Below are positions 7,084-14,624 of a DNA stretch of 25,567 bases, one piece after another. Under the pieces are notes generated by a model. The model did not search any database and was not told where the DNA came from. It was given only the letters and a program-made list of their open reading frames with translations. Both the position numbers and the translations under genes were made by a program. Numbering within the stretch: position 1 is the first letter of the stretch; each line of letters begins with the position of its first letter. Origin of the DNA: Caldilineaceae bacterium (GTDB lineage Bacteria; Chloroflexota; Anaerolineae; Caldilineales; Caldilineaceae); the NCBI GenBank assembly GCA_022842065.1, contig JALHQH010000085.1:1-25567 (forward strand). The letters are read 5' to 3'.

Positions 7084-8271
7084 ATGAAAATTACCAATAT
7101 CCGCTCGTGGACAGTCAAAATCCCCTGGGATCATAACCCCGGTGCCGGCGTTGTGCGTGATCCTGGTACCCGTGCTTTTATCTTTGTGCAAGTCGAGACC
7201 GATGCTGGCATCAATGGCTGGGGCGAAGTGACTACCTACCCTGGCCCCGTGGCGAACCGAGCGGTGGCGGCCTACATTGACCAGATCGGTGATTGGCTCA
7301 AAGGGGAAAATCCAGCCAACATTGAAGCACTTTGGCACAAGCTCTTTCGCAGCATGACCTATGTGGGCACGCGTGGGGCGACCACCGCCGCAATCAGTGC
7401 CATTGACATTGCCCTATGGGACATTCGTGGCAAGATGCTGGGGCAGCCGATCTACCAACTGTTGGGTGGCCCCGTGCGCGACCGCATTGCGCTCTATTGC
7501 CACCCCTACAAGCCCACTTCGGTGGAGACGATTACAGCCAGCGCCCGTGAGATCGTTGCGGCTGGTTTCCAGGCCTTTAAGCTGGACCCCATGATCCACA
7601 ACCTGCCCGGTGGCAACGAAGGCTATCTGGATGGTGAAATCTCTGCCGATGCTGAAGCCGAAGCAATGGATATTTTGGCCGCCGCACGCGCCGCGGCCGG
7701 CCCAAAGATCGAGATCATGATCGATGCGCATGGGCTTTACAACGTACCCACAGCGGTGCGGCTGGCCAACAAGATGGCAGCCTACAACATCCACTGGTTT
7801 GAAGAACCGGTGCCGGTGGAAAGTTGGAAGGCGCTCAAACAGGTCAAAGAGCAGGTTGGCGTGCGCATCTGCGTGGGCGAACGGCTGCACACACGCTGGG
7901 AATTTGTGCCGATCTTTGAGAATGGGCTGGCCGACTTTGTCATGCCGGACGTGACCTGGACAGGCGGCATCTCGGAACTGAAGAAAATTGCGACCATGGC
8001 CGAAGCCTACTACATCCCGATTTCGCCCCACGACGCCAGCGGGCCGATCAACGTGATTGCCGGTGCCCAGGTGATGATGACCGTGCCTAACTTCTACAAA
8101 CTGGAGGTCAATCGGTATGATCTCTCTGGCTACAATATTCTGATCGACCAGCCGCTCGATATCCGTGGCGGCTCGCTCTATGTGCCAGATCGTCCTGGGC
8201 TTGGCGTCGAGCTGAGCCTGGATGCCTTACAACGCTATGCGGTCACACCTGAGCATTCGGCGAATGAATAA
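7084..8271 (+). CDS. Enolase-superfamily sugar-acid dehydratase (galactonate/mannonate dehydratase-like)
   Basis: This 395-residue mandelate racemase/muconate lactonizing-type barrel has metal ligands D214 (IDAHG), E240 (FEEP) and E266 (VGERL), with D289 and H316 (SPHDASGP) as the usual Asp-His dyad. H216, two residues after the first ligand, is the acid seen in sugar-acid dehydratases such as DgoD and ManD. K166 lies in AFKLDP. The reaction is probably dehydration of an aldonic or related acid to a 2-keto-3-deoxy acid. The N-terminal capping domain is complete, and length is normal. AAAGGAA precedes the ATG. Only 13 nt separate it from the next gene, whose ribosome-binding site directly follows this stop codon. 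Cytoplasmic, magnesium-dependent by family. Confidence 0.87.
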   Translation: MKITNIRSWTVKIPWDHNPGAGVVRDPGTRAFIFVQVETDAGINGWGEVTTYPGPVANRAVAAYIDQIGDWLKGENPANIEALWHKLFRSMTYVGTRGATTAAISAIDIALWDIRGKMLGQPIYQLLGGPVRDRIALYCHPYKPTSVETITASAREIVAAGFQAFKLDPMIHNLPGGNEGYLDGEISADAEAEAMDILAAARAAAGPKIEIMIDAHGLYNVPTAVRLANKMAAYNIHWFEEPVPVESWKALKQVKEQVGVRICVGERLHTRWEFVPIFENGLADFVMPDVTWTGGISELKKIATMAEAYYIPISPHDASGPINVIAGAQVMMTVPNFYKLEVNRYDLSGYNILIDQPLDIRGGSLYVPDRPGLGVELSLDALQRYAVTPEHSANE

Positions 8272-8284
8272 GGGAGGCGAAACC

Positions 8285-9493
8285 ATGGCTACAGCAACAG
8301 CAATTATTATCGGCGGCGGGGTGATTGGGCTGAGCACGGCCTATCAACTGGCGCGCAAAAAGTTTGGCAAAGTCATTTTGCTAGAAAAAGGGCCAGTGGG
8401 CGATGGCTCCAGCAGTCGCGCCGGCGGCATTATCACCGGGCTGCTCTGGAGTGAAACGGGGGTGTTGGCACGCAAGCTGAGTCTGGCCCTTTATCGTGAA
8501 TTGTCGGAAGATCTACCGGGCTACCGCTTTGGCGATGTGGGCTGTTTGAATCTCTTTGACCAACCCTCTTGGCCCGAGCGGTTGCGCCTGTTGCCACTCT
8601 ATGATCGCCTGGGTGCGCCTTATGAAATTTTGGACGCAGCGGAAATGCACCAGCGCTGGCCAGAATTGACCCCAGCGGAAAGCGACATTGGCCTTTTTGA
8701 TCCGCTAGGCGGCTACAGCGAACCAGAGGAGTACATCCCCGCCCTGGCCCAACGTTGCCGTGAATTGGGCGTAGAAATTCGGGAAGGAGAACCGGTGACT
8801 GGTTTTATCCAGCGCAACGGGCGGGTGACTGGCGTCACCACCGCCGAAGGCGCCATCGAGGGTGACGCCGTCATCTGCACCGTTCATACCTGGACACAGC
8901 AGTTGTTGAGCCAGCTCGGCTGGCCTGCGCCCTTCAAAGCCTTTGTCCACCAGCGTTATGTCTCGACCCCACTGTCGGCGGATCCGCAAGCGATGATCCA
9001 CCTGCCGGCAATCAACGCCAACCCCTACAATGGGTATATTCGTCCCGTGCGCGGCCATCGGCTGCTGGCGGGGAGCGAAACCGCGTGGCGGGAGGAATTC
9101 CGCACCCCAGCACCCGGATTCCACATGTCCGCGCTGACGGTGCCGGCGACGGTCAAAACGCTGTTAGCCAGCAGTTTGACCCCACTTGTCCCTAGCCTGG
9201 GGCGGACGCAATGGGATACGGAAAAGATTGGCTTAATCGCCTTTGCCCTCGATGGCGAACCCTTGTTAGGCCCACTGGCGCAGTTGCCTGGCCTCTATCT
9301 CGGTTGCGCCTTTCACTCTGGCGGCTTTGCCTATAACCCGGCCGCGGGGCTGCTCCTGGCCCAGCTGGTGGCCGATGGGCGGACGCAGATCGACATCAGT
9401 GCCTTTGCGCCGGACCGCTTTGCCCCTAGCGAAGTCGCAGATTACCTGGCGACGACTGTGGCGCAGGAAGCGGCAGTGCGACGGCGGCATTAG
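8285..9493 (+). CDS. FAD-dependent oxidoreductase, D-amino acid oxidase (DAO) family
   Basis: This 402-residue flavoprotein starts with a Rossmann dinucleotide fold: IIIGGGVIGLS with GGGVIG at 10-15, and E34 at the end of the second strand to hold the ribose. The SSSRAGGI segment follows, as in sarcosine, glycine and D-amino acid oxidases. The C-terminal FAD segment reads FHSGGFAYNPAAG. Members oxidise secondary or D-amino acids (sarcosine, proline, glycine). The substrate here is unknown; an imino acid would fit next to aconitase X. GGGAGG at 8272-8277 sits directly after the previous stop and sets the ATG at 8285. The open frame back to 8222 overlaps the previous gene and is not used. It is the last gene of this run. 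Confidence 0.87.
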   Translation: MATATAIIIGGGVIGLSTAYQLARKKFGKVILLEKGPVGDGSSSRAGGIITGLLWSETGVLARKLSLALYRELSEDLPGYRFGDVGCLNLFDQPSWPERLRLLPLYDRLGAPYEILDAAEMHQRWPELTPAESDIGLFDPLGGYSEPEEYIPALAQRCRELGVEIREGEPVTGFIQRNGRVTGVTTAEGAIEGDAVICTVHTWTQQLLSQLGWPAPFKAFVHQRYVSTPLSADPQAMIHLPAINANPYNGYIRPVRGHRLLAGSETAWREEFRTPAPGFHMSALTVPATVKTLLASSLTPLVPSLGRTQWDTEKIGLIAFALDGEPLLGPLAQLPGLYLGCAFHSGGFAYNPAAGLLLAQLVADGRTQIDISAFAPDRFAPSEVADYLATTVAQEAAVRRRH

Positions 9494-9497
9494 GAAA

Positions 9498-9559
9498 GAT
9501 CCACGAAGAAAAGCAAGATCTTAGTATTTTTCGTGTGCCTTCGTGTCTCTTCGTGGATC
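9498..9559. repeat. Inverted repeat GATCCACGAAGA / TCTTCGTGGATC
   Basis: Perfect 12-nt arms (9498-9509 and 9548-9559) enclose a loop with further TTCGTGT words, which read as a degenerate CACGAAG tandem on the other strand. It starts 5 nt after the stop of the FAD oxidoreductase gene and could act as a 3-prime hairpin, but there is no T-run. Confidence 0.8.
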
Positions 9560-9640
9560 GCATGTATGCCCGTTGCACGAGAATTATTGCTTTGAAATGT
9601 ATTTGCTTAATATTTGACGGTAGATCGTACAAACACTATA

Positions 9641-9698
9641 CAGATGCAGAAAACAACAGATGTTCGTAGACGACCTTATCTGTTGTTTTCCGCATCTG
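9641..9698. repeat. Inverted repeat CAGATGCAGAAAACAACAGAT
   Basis: Twenty-one-nt arms at 9641-9661 and 9678-9698 match with a single mismatch around a 16-nt loop. It is the second of three hairpins in the 511-nt spacer between 9494 and 10004. A third is CTGCGCATC/GATGCGCAG at 9781-9802 with loop CCCT. Apart from these and the promoter candidate below, I see nothing in the spacer. Confidence 0.85.
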
Positions 9699-9780
9699 CT
9701 GTAGTGTTACCGCACTTTATAAAGAAGATACCGCGAAATGGCCTAATAGACAACGTAGATTAACATGGCACAATCGTGTA

Positions 9781-9802
9781 CTGCGCATCCCCTGATGCGC
9801 AG
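9781..9802. repeat. Perfect hairpin CTGCGCATC / GATGCGCAG
   Basis: Nine-nt arms surround a CCCT loop. No T-tract follows. It lies between the FAD oxidoreductase gene and the promoter candidate of the next small gene pair. Confidence 0.75.
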
Positions 9803-9886
9803 CCCGCTTGGTGCCAACTCTATTTGTCGTATCTATAAGGGATAAAAAAAACACAAATAGAACATCTGTTCCTTCGCTTGGTTACT

Positions 9887-9916
9887 TTGCAAAGGATAGA
9901 TTGCATTTGTTATACT
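9887..9916 (+). promoter_or_regulatory. Promoter candidate for the two small genes
   Basis: TTGCAA (9887-9892) and TATACT (9911-9916) are 18 nt apart, inside an AT-rich stretch about 90 nt before the ATG at 10005. Both hexamers match sigma-70-type consensus in four to five positions. Confidence 0.45.
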
Positions 9917-10004
9917 GGTGAAATATTGTCCATGTAAAAAGCCGTGTATTCACACCCTGTACATCCTGCTTGTACGGGATTTTGCCAAAGCGGAAGGAGA
10001 AACG

Positions 10005-10421
10005 ATGAACCCCGTGATGAAGGCTATGGCCAAAGTACACACGGCTGTTTTGCGGCTGAGTGGCGGCCGCATTGGCAACCAAATGGGTGGCCAAACGATT
10101 CTGTTGCTCCACCACGTCGGCGCAAAATCGGGCAAAAAGTATGCCACACCGCTCGGTTTTGTGGCAGACGGTGACGCCTATGCGATCGTTGCCGCCGCTG
10201 CTGGGCAGCCCAACCACCCCGGTTGGTATCACAATCTGCAAAAGAGCCCACAGACAACGATTGAAATCAGGGGGAAACGGATCAACGTCACAGCCGAGGT
10301 CGCGCCCAAAACAAAGCGCGATCAGCTGTGGGCCAAGATCAGTGCAGACTTTCCCCAACTTGCAGCCTTCCAGCAGCAAACAAAACGCGTCATTCCGATT
10401 ATATTATTGCACCCTCAGTAA
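10005..10421 (+). CDS. Deazaflavin (F420)-dependent nitroreductase-family protein
   Basis: This 138-residue split-beta-barrel protein resembles the DDN family. The typical run is LLLHHVGAKSGKKYATPLGF, a variable strand, then GQPNHPGWYHNLQ near the middle and a beta-rich end with VTAEVAP. Family members use cofactor F420 to reduce quinones, nitro compounds or other acceptors, and occur in actinobacteria and Chloroflexota. The start at 10005 is set by GGAAGGAGA just before it; the frame is open back to 9918 but without a site. It is followed 15 nt later by a DUF1801 gene. Its physiological substrate is unknown, and it has no evident link to the neighbouring catabolic genes. Confidence 0.85.
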   Translation: MNPVMKAMAKVHTAVLRLSGGRIGNQMGGQTILLLHHVGAKSGKKYATPLGFVADGDAYAIVAAAAGQPNHPGWYHNLQKSPQTTIEIRGKRINVTAEVAPKTKRDQLWAKISADFPQLAAFQQQTKRVIPIILLHPQ

Positions 10422-10436
10422 AAAGCGAGCAAAATA

Positions 10437-10796
10437 ATGCCGATTGACAATGAGCAAGTCACCGCGTTCATCAGTGGGTTAAATTCGCCGCAAAAAGAGA
10501 TCTGTCAGCAGTTGCGGACGATGATCAAAACCCACTTCCCTGGGATTGAGGAGAAGTGGGGCTGGTCGCGGCCCTTGTATGCAACGGCGACCGGCTATGT
10601 CTGCTACATGGTGGCGAATAAACATGATGTCAATTTTGGTTTTGAGCACGGTGCCCAACTTAGCGATCCCAAAGGTTTGCTGATGGGCACGGGCATTAAC
10701 CAGCGCCACATTAAAATTCGCAAGCTGGACGACCTGGATCTTGAATACTATCAACAGCTCTTAGCGCAGGCGATCAAGCTTGCCACCGCCGTTTGA
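10437..10796 (+). CDS. DUF1801 domain protein (YdhG-like)
   Basis: This 119-residue protein fits the DUF1801 fold. It opens with a helical segment (ISGLNSPQKEICQQLRTMIKTHF), followed by the conserved beta region with EEKWGWSRPLYA, a strand VCYMVANKHDVNFGFEHGA, and the conserved MGTGINQRHIKIR near the end. The biochemical function of this widespread family is not established. It lies 15 nt after the F420-type gene and probably shares its transcript. The ribosome-binding site is weak (AAAAGCGAG). No signal peptide or membrane segment. Confidence 0.85.
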   Translation: MPIDNEQVTAFISGLNSPQKEICQQLRTMIKTHFPGIEEKWGWSRPLYATATGYVCYMVANKHDVNFGFEHGAQLSDPKGLLMGTGINQRHIKIRKLDDLDLEYYQQLLAQAIKLATAV

Positions 10797-10868
10797 TAAT
10801 GAATAAAAGCCTCTCATCAGCCATAGATCAGCTCGCTGCAATTTGTAGTATAATTGGACAGTATGAAT

Positions 10869-10880
10869 ATTGTATACAAT
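10869..10880. promoter_or_regulatory. GntR-like operator palindrome ATTGTATACAAT
   Basis: This is a perfect 12-bp palindrome whose centre, TTGTATACAA, matches the form of operators bound by GntR/FCD-family regulators, including those of hexuronate and sugar-acid pathways. It lies 9 nt before the -35 element of the promoter at 10890, a suitable place for control. No GntR regulator gene lies in the window, so the regulator is unknown. Confidence 0.5.
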
Positions 10881-10889
10881 TTATGCGAT

Positions 10890-10917
10890 TTGACAACCGG
10901 CAAATTGAGGATATAAT
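10890..10917 (+). promoter_or_regulatory. Consensus sigma-70-type promoter of the first ABC importer operon
   Basis: TTGACA (10890-10895) and TATAAT (10912-10917) are both perfect consensus hexamers with a 16-nt spacer. Transcription would start near 10924, leaving a leader of about 139 nt before the ATG at 11063. No riboswitch structure was recognised in that leader. Confidence 0.8.
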
Positions 10918-11062
10918 AAATTTGTTCTGATTTGTCAGCAGCTACATTTGCTCTTTTCTTTACTGTTTCTCGCTTTTTTGCACCACTTCTACCCCAAACA
11001 ACAGGGCTCCCAAGCCCGTGGCTTTTACCCACTTTCTAAAGTCGATATGCGAGGAGACGATC

Positions 11063-12418
11063 ATGGTAGACAGACCGTTAACGCAAGGAATTTCCCGACG
11101 ACAGTTTTTGACCTTGGCCGGCATGACGCTAGCCGCCGGGGCGCTGAGCGCCTGTGTCGCCCCAGTGGCCGCGCCAACCGATGGCGCCGCCGAGAGCGCC
11201 GCCACCGGTGGCCTGCCCTTTGCCGACAAAGAGCTCAACATTTTTGCCGCCCAACATCAAACCGCAAATGTGAAAGACTTGTGGGTGCCGCTCTTTGAAG
11301 AGAAGACCGGGGCGAAGGTTAACTGGATTGAAGTGGGCGGTGGTGATGTTGATGCCAAATATGCGATCTTTGTGGCGTCGCAAGATAGTTCGGTCGATAC
11401 CATGTACACCTGGGAGACGCTCAATGCCAAATATGGGCGCACCCTGATGGAGGATATCACCGAGCAGTTTGACAGCACTTTGTTGGATGGCCTGGTGCAA
11501 GCGCCACGCAATGCGTTGAACTTCCTGGGCAAACAGTATGGCGTGCCCTTTGATAGCAACCAGGCGATCTTTATGTGGAACAAAGAGATCTACGAAGGCG
11601 GTGGCCTGGATGCGAGCAAAGCACCCGAATCGTGGACCGAGTTTATCGCCAACAGCAAAGCGACCACGACCGATGGGCGCTACGCCACCCTCTTCACGAT
11701 GGGTGATGCCAACTCGGGTTTTGTCTCCTATGTTTCGCTCTTTAACTCGACTGGTGCCCGCCTCTTCAGCGATGATCTCACTCAACTCCAGCTGACGACC
11801 GACGAAGGGCTGCTGGCCATGCAAGCGCTCTACGACGCCTTTGTTACCGAAGCGATTGCTGACCCGGCCGGGGTGACCGTGGCCAGCTCGATTGAGCAGG
11901 GCAAGATCTTCCGCGCCGGCAATATGGCCCACTATTATGCCTTCCCCAATCATTTTGTCTTGGCCCAGGATCCTGAACAGTCGCAGGTAGTCGACAAAGT
12001 GCAGACCGGGATTATTCCTGGCCTCACCTTGCGCAGCGGCTCGGTCAACGGCTTTGAGGGCTTTGCGATCAATCAATTCTCGCCCAACAAAGAGCTAGCG
12101 TTGGCGTGGCTCGAACATACGATTTCGCCGGAAGTGCAAAGTTTGGTCGCCCTCAATTGGGGCCGCCCGCCGGCACGCCTGGCCACCTTTGACGAGCCTG
12201 CGGTCGTTGAAAAAGCCCCGCAATTTGCGACGGTCAAGGAACAAGGTGAGTATCCATCGCCGCGCTACGGCTCCCCCTTCTACTTCGACGTGGGTGCCGT
12301 CTTTGTCGAACATATGCTGGCCATGATCGACGGCAACCTCACCCCCGAAGCCGCCATCGAAACCATTCAAACCGAAGCCCAAGCCTTTATTGACGACTAC
12401 TGGGCCAAGGCGGGGTAA
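11063..12418 (+). CDS. CUT1-type ABC importer substrate-binding lipoprotein (Tat-type signal)
   Basis: This 451-residue extracellular solute-binding protein (family 1 type) begins with a twin-arginine motif SRRQFL (11-16), a hydrophobic stretch and lipobox LSAC with the lipidated Cys at 31. An Ala/Gly-rich linker precedes the mature domain. Export by the Tat route as a membrane-anchored lipoprotein is expected. The mature part has an ABC sugar-binding layout with conserved YGVPFDSNQAIFMWNKEIYEG. The start at 11063 is set by GAGGAGA; the frame continues back to 11018 without a site. It heads a complete importer with two permeases and an ATPase downstream, and the catabolic genes after it suggest a uronic acid or related carbohydrate as cargo. 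Confidence 0.9.
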   Translation: MVDRPLTQGISRRQFLTLAGMTLAAGALSACVAPVAAPTDGAAESAATGGLPFADKELNIFAAQHQTANVKDLWVPLFEEKTGAKVNWIEVGGGDVDAKYAIFVASQDSSVDTMYTWETLNAKYGRTLMEDITEQFDSTLLDGLVQAPRNALNFLGKQYGVPFDSNQAIFMWNKEIYEGGGLDASKAPESWTEFIANSKATTTDGRYATLFTMGDANSGFVSYVSLFNSTGARLFSDDLTQLQLTTDEGLLAMQALYDAFVTEAIADPAGVTVASSIEQGKIFRAGNMAHYYAFPNHFVLAQDPEQSQVVDKVQTGIIPGLTLRSGSVNGFEGFAINQFSPNKELALAWLEHTISPEVQSLVALNWGRPPARLATFDEPAVVEKAPQFATVKEQGEYPSPRYGSPFYFDVGAVFVEHMLAMIDGNLTPEAAIETIQTEAQAFIDDYWAKAG

Positions 12419-12426
12419 TTGATTAG

Positions 12427-12543
12427 TACGACAACGTTAAAATTAGTCGTTGTCCGCTCTGTGCTTAGCTGGTTCGTGACCAGCGGGGTCAATCCCAGCC
12501 GCTGGTCACGGACCAGCTAGGCACATAATTTAACGTTGTCGTA
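12427..12543. repeat. Nested inverted repeat after the binding-protein gene
   Basis: Outer arms TACGACAACGTTAAA (from 12427) and TTTAACGTTGTCGTA (to 12543) pair. Inner arms 12461-12486 and 12499-12524 match except at two places where T faces G. In RNA these would be G-U wobbles, so the RNA hairpin stays intact. Such a structure between a binding-protein gene and its permeases commonly lowers expression of the latter. No T-run is seen. Confidence 0.85.
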
Positions 12544-12636
12544 TTGGGTGATTGGCGGTAAGGTTAAATGACCAATCGCCCAATTACCAATCACTCAATC
12601 AAATTTCATCGCGATATTTTTCACCTGCCATTCTCC
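12544..12636 (+). repeat. ATTGGGTG/CAATCRCC octamer-like tract before the permease
   Basis: Words ATTGGGTGATTGG (12543-12555) face CCAATCACTCAAT (12587-12599). The right half repeats CAATCGCC, CAATTAC and CAATCACT in tandem. An ATG at 12568 lies inside this tract and opens a frame, but it is not a credible start. Confidence 0.65.
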
Positions 12637-13584
12637 ATGACACCATCAACTTTGCCGACCCTACCCGCGCCAGTGCGGACGACCTTTTGGCAGCGCTTTC
12701 ATCGGATGGATGAGGTCAAGTTTGGGCTGCTGCTGCTGTCGCCCACCATGTTGATTCTGCTGATCTTTTTGGTCGCGCCGATCATCTATGCGGTGATCAT
12801 GAGTTTTCAGCAGATCGAGCTGACCATTTCACCCGACCGCAGTTGGACGGGCGTGGATAACTATGTCGAGGTCCTAAGTGAGCGCGCTGTGCGCGAATCA
12901 GTGGGGCGGACCTTCTTTTTCGCAGCGCTCACGATTGTGATCAGTGTCTCTCTGGCGTTGGCGCTAGCGCTGCTGCTCAATGAACAATTCCGCGGGCGGG
13001 GGCCAGTGCGCGTGCTGGTGATGTTGCCGTGGGCCGTGGCGCCGGTGGTGGGCGGGGTGCTCTGGCGCTACATCTTTCAGAGCAACTATGGGCTGGCCAA
13101 CGCATTGCTCTATCAACTGGGCATCATTCAACATTACATGGTCTGGCTCGACAAGCCAACCCTGGCGCTCACGATTGCCGCGATTGCGACGGCCTGGAAA
13201 GGGCTGCCCTTCTTAACGCTGATCATCCTGGCCGCGCTGCAAAGTATTCCCGAAGCGCTCTTTCGGGCGGCGCGCATGGATGGTGCTGGGATCTGGGCGC
13301 GCTTTCGCTTTGTTACCCTGCCCCATCTGCGCAATATCCTGATCTTTGCTGTGGTCCTGCAAATTATTGTCTCGTTGCAGACCTTTGACCTGATCTTCAC
13401 GCTAACGCGTGGCGGTCCAGGGCAAGGCACGGTGGTGCTGAGCTTCTTGGTCTTTCTCAATGCCTTTGAACGGTTGAGTCTGGGCAAAGCTTCGGCTTTG
13501 GCGGTCTTATTGGCGCTGCTGATCATCATACTGGGCACGCTTTCATTCTGGTCTATGCAGGCGCGCCAGCAAAAGTCATCGTAA
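12637..13584 (+). CDS. CUT1 ABC importer permease (MalF/UgpA type)
   Basis: This 315-residue inner-membrane permease shows about six hydrophobic segments, the first near residues 30-55. The EAA loop that contacts the ATPase reads EALFRAARMDGAGIW (about 206-220), typical of carbohydrate importers. It pairs with the next permease and the MalK-like ATPase to move the substrate delivered by the lipoprotein. The start is uncertain: 12637 lacks a clear ribosome-binding site, the frame opens at 12568 within repeat DNA, and an internal ATG at 12706 would also keep all membrane segments. I prefer 12637 because it clears the repeat. Confidence 0.87.
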   Translation: MTPSTLPTLPAPVRTTFWQRFHRMDEVKFGLLLLSPTMLILLIFLVAPIIYAVIMSFQQIELTISPDRSWTGVDNYVEVLSERAVRESVGRTFFFAALTIVISVSLALALALLLNEQFRGRGPVRVLVMLPWAVAPVVGGVLWRYIFQSNYGLANALLYQLGIIQHYMVWLDKPTLALTIAAIATAWKGLPFLTLIILAALQSIPEALFRAARMDGAGIWARFRFVTLPHLRNILIFAVVLQIIVSLQTFDLIFTLTRGGPGQGTVVLSFLVFLNAFERLSLGKASALAVLLALLIIILGTLSFWSMQARQQKSS

Positions 13585-13625
13585 CGCGTAGAGTAAGGTT
13601 ATATTGGAGCAGTTGCCGGTTTTAC

Positions 13626-13701
13626 AGATGCGGATTAAGGTAGCGCGCATTAAGGTAGCGCGGATACCGTACACCTATCCGCGTTTCCTAAATCCGCGTC
13701 T
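13626..13701. repeat. Imperfect inverted repeat with a duplicated 15-mer
   Basis: Arms AGATGCGGATTAAGG (13626-13640) and CCTAAATCCGCGTCT (13687-13701) are complementary except for two positions. Inside, a 15-nt unit ATTAAGGTAGCGCG(C/G) occurs twice in tandem (13634-13648 and 13649-13663). It occupies the spacer between the two permease genes. Confidence 0.75.
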
Positions 13702-13777
13702 ATCCAGGTGTCCCATCATCTAATAGACATTGTCCTACCTACTACCCTGAGCCTACAGCAAATCTAAGGGAATCCTA

Positions 13778-14614
13778 ATGCCAAGACGTATGTCCACTTG
13801 GTTGCGACCGGCTTTTCTCTATATCGCCGTCCTCTTCTTCTTACTCTGGACGCTCGCGCCGGTCAGTTGGATTGCGGTGATGAGTGTGCAGCCGGAGATC
13901 AACTATGTCTCGGTGCCACCCAACTTGCAGGTGGAGGATCTCAGCTTACGTTGGTATGGGGCGATGTTGGGCGAGCCGGACTTTTTGAATGCCATGCGCA
14001 CCAGCGCGATCATCGCCTTTGTCACCATGGTCTTCTGTTTAATCTTTGGTTCGCTGGCCGCGTATCCGCTGGCGCGGTTGAATATTCCCCACAAAAATCT
14101 CTTCTTGATCTTCAGCGTCGTGCTGCGCATGGTGCCGGCGATGATCTTGATCATTCCCATGTTTTTGCTGCTGCGCAACTTTCGCCTGCTCGACAAACAT
14201 TTGGGGCTGATCATTGTTTATACCACCTTTCTCTTGCCCTATGTGATCTGGATGTTGAAGAATTTCTTTGAACAAGTCCCCTATGCGCTGGAAGCGGCGG
14301 CGCGCATGGATGGCTGTTCACGGTTGGGCGCGCTCTTCCGCGTCTTGATCCCCGTCACCGCGCCGGGGATTGTGGCGACCGCGATCTTCGCCTTTATCGG
14401 CGCGTGGAATGAGTTCCTCTTTGGGCTGATTCTCTCCACTAATTTCGCGGTGCCGGTGACGGTGCGCCTATCATCCCTCGTCAGCACGACCTTCCATTCG
14501 GATAATTCGCTGGTCGCCGCGGCGGGGATGTTGACGCTGATTCCGCCGGTCCTCCTCGTCTTTGTGCTCAACCGCTACATCATTCGCGGCTTGGTTGAGG
14601 GGATTAAATTTTAA
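13778..14614 (+). CDS. CUT1 ABC importer permease (MalG/UgpE type)
   Basis: This 278-residue inner-membrane protein has a short cytoplasmic N-terminus, a first membrane segment at about 11-33, a periplasmic stretch, then five more segments. The ATPase-contact EAA loop is LEAAARMDGCSRLG (171-184). Length and layout are those of the MalG-like partner. AAGGGA precedes the ATG. It is separated from the upstream permease by a repeat-filled 193-nt spacer and from the ATPase gene by only 10 nt. The heterodimer with the previous permease is expected to form the channel. Confidence 0.9.
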   Translation: MPRRMSTWLRPAFLYIAVLFFLLWTLAPVSWIAVMSVQPEINYVSVPPNLQVEDLSLRWYGAMLGEPDFLNAMRTSAIIAFVTMVFCLIFGSLAAYPLARLNIPHKNLFLIFSVVLRMVPAMILIIPMFLLLRNFRLLDKHLGLIIVYTTFLLPYVIWMLKNFFEQVPYALEAAARMDGCSRLGALFRVLIPVTAPGIVATAIFAFIGAWNEFLFGLILSTNFAVPVTVRLSSLVSTTFHSDNSLVAAAGMLTLIPPVLLVFVLNRYIIRGLVEGIKF

Positions 14615-14624
14615 AGGATTATTT

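Noticed and set aside
10849..10854. Second TATAAT before the first importer operon
   Set aside because: No acceptable -35 lies at 15-19 nt upstream, while the pair at 10890-10917 is perfect.
11129..12076. 315-codon open frame antisense to the binding-protein gene
   Set aside because: The + strand frame has signal peptide, lipobox and family features; the antisense frame shows none and arises from GC-rich codon use.
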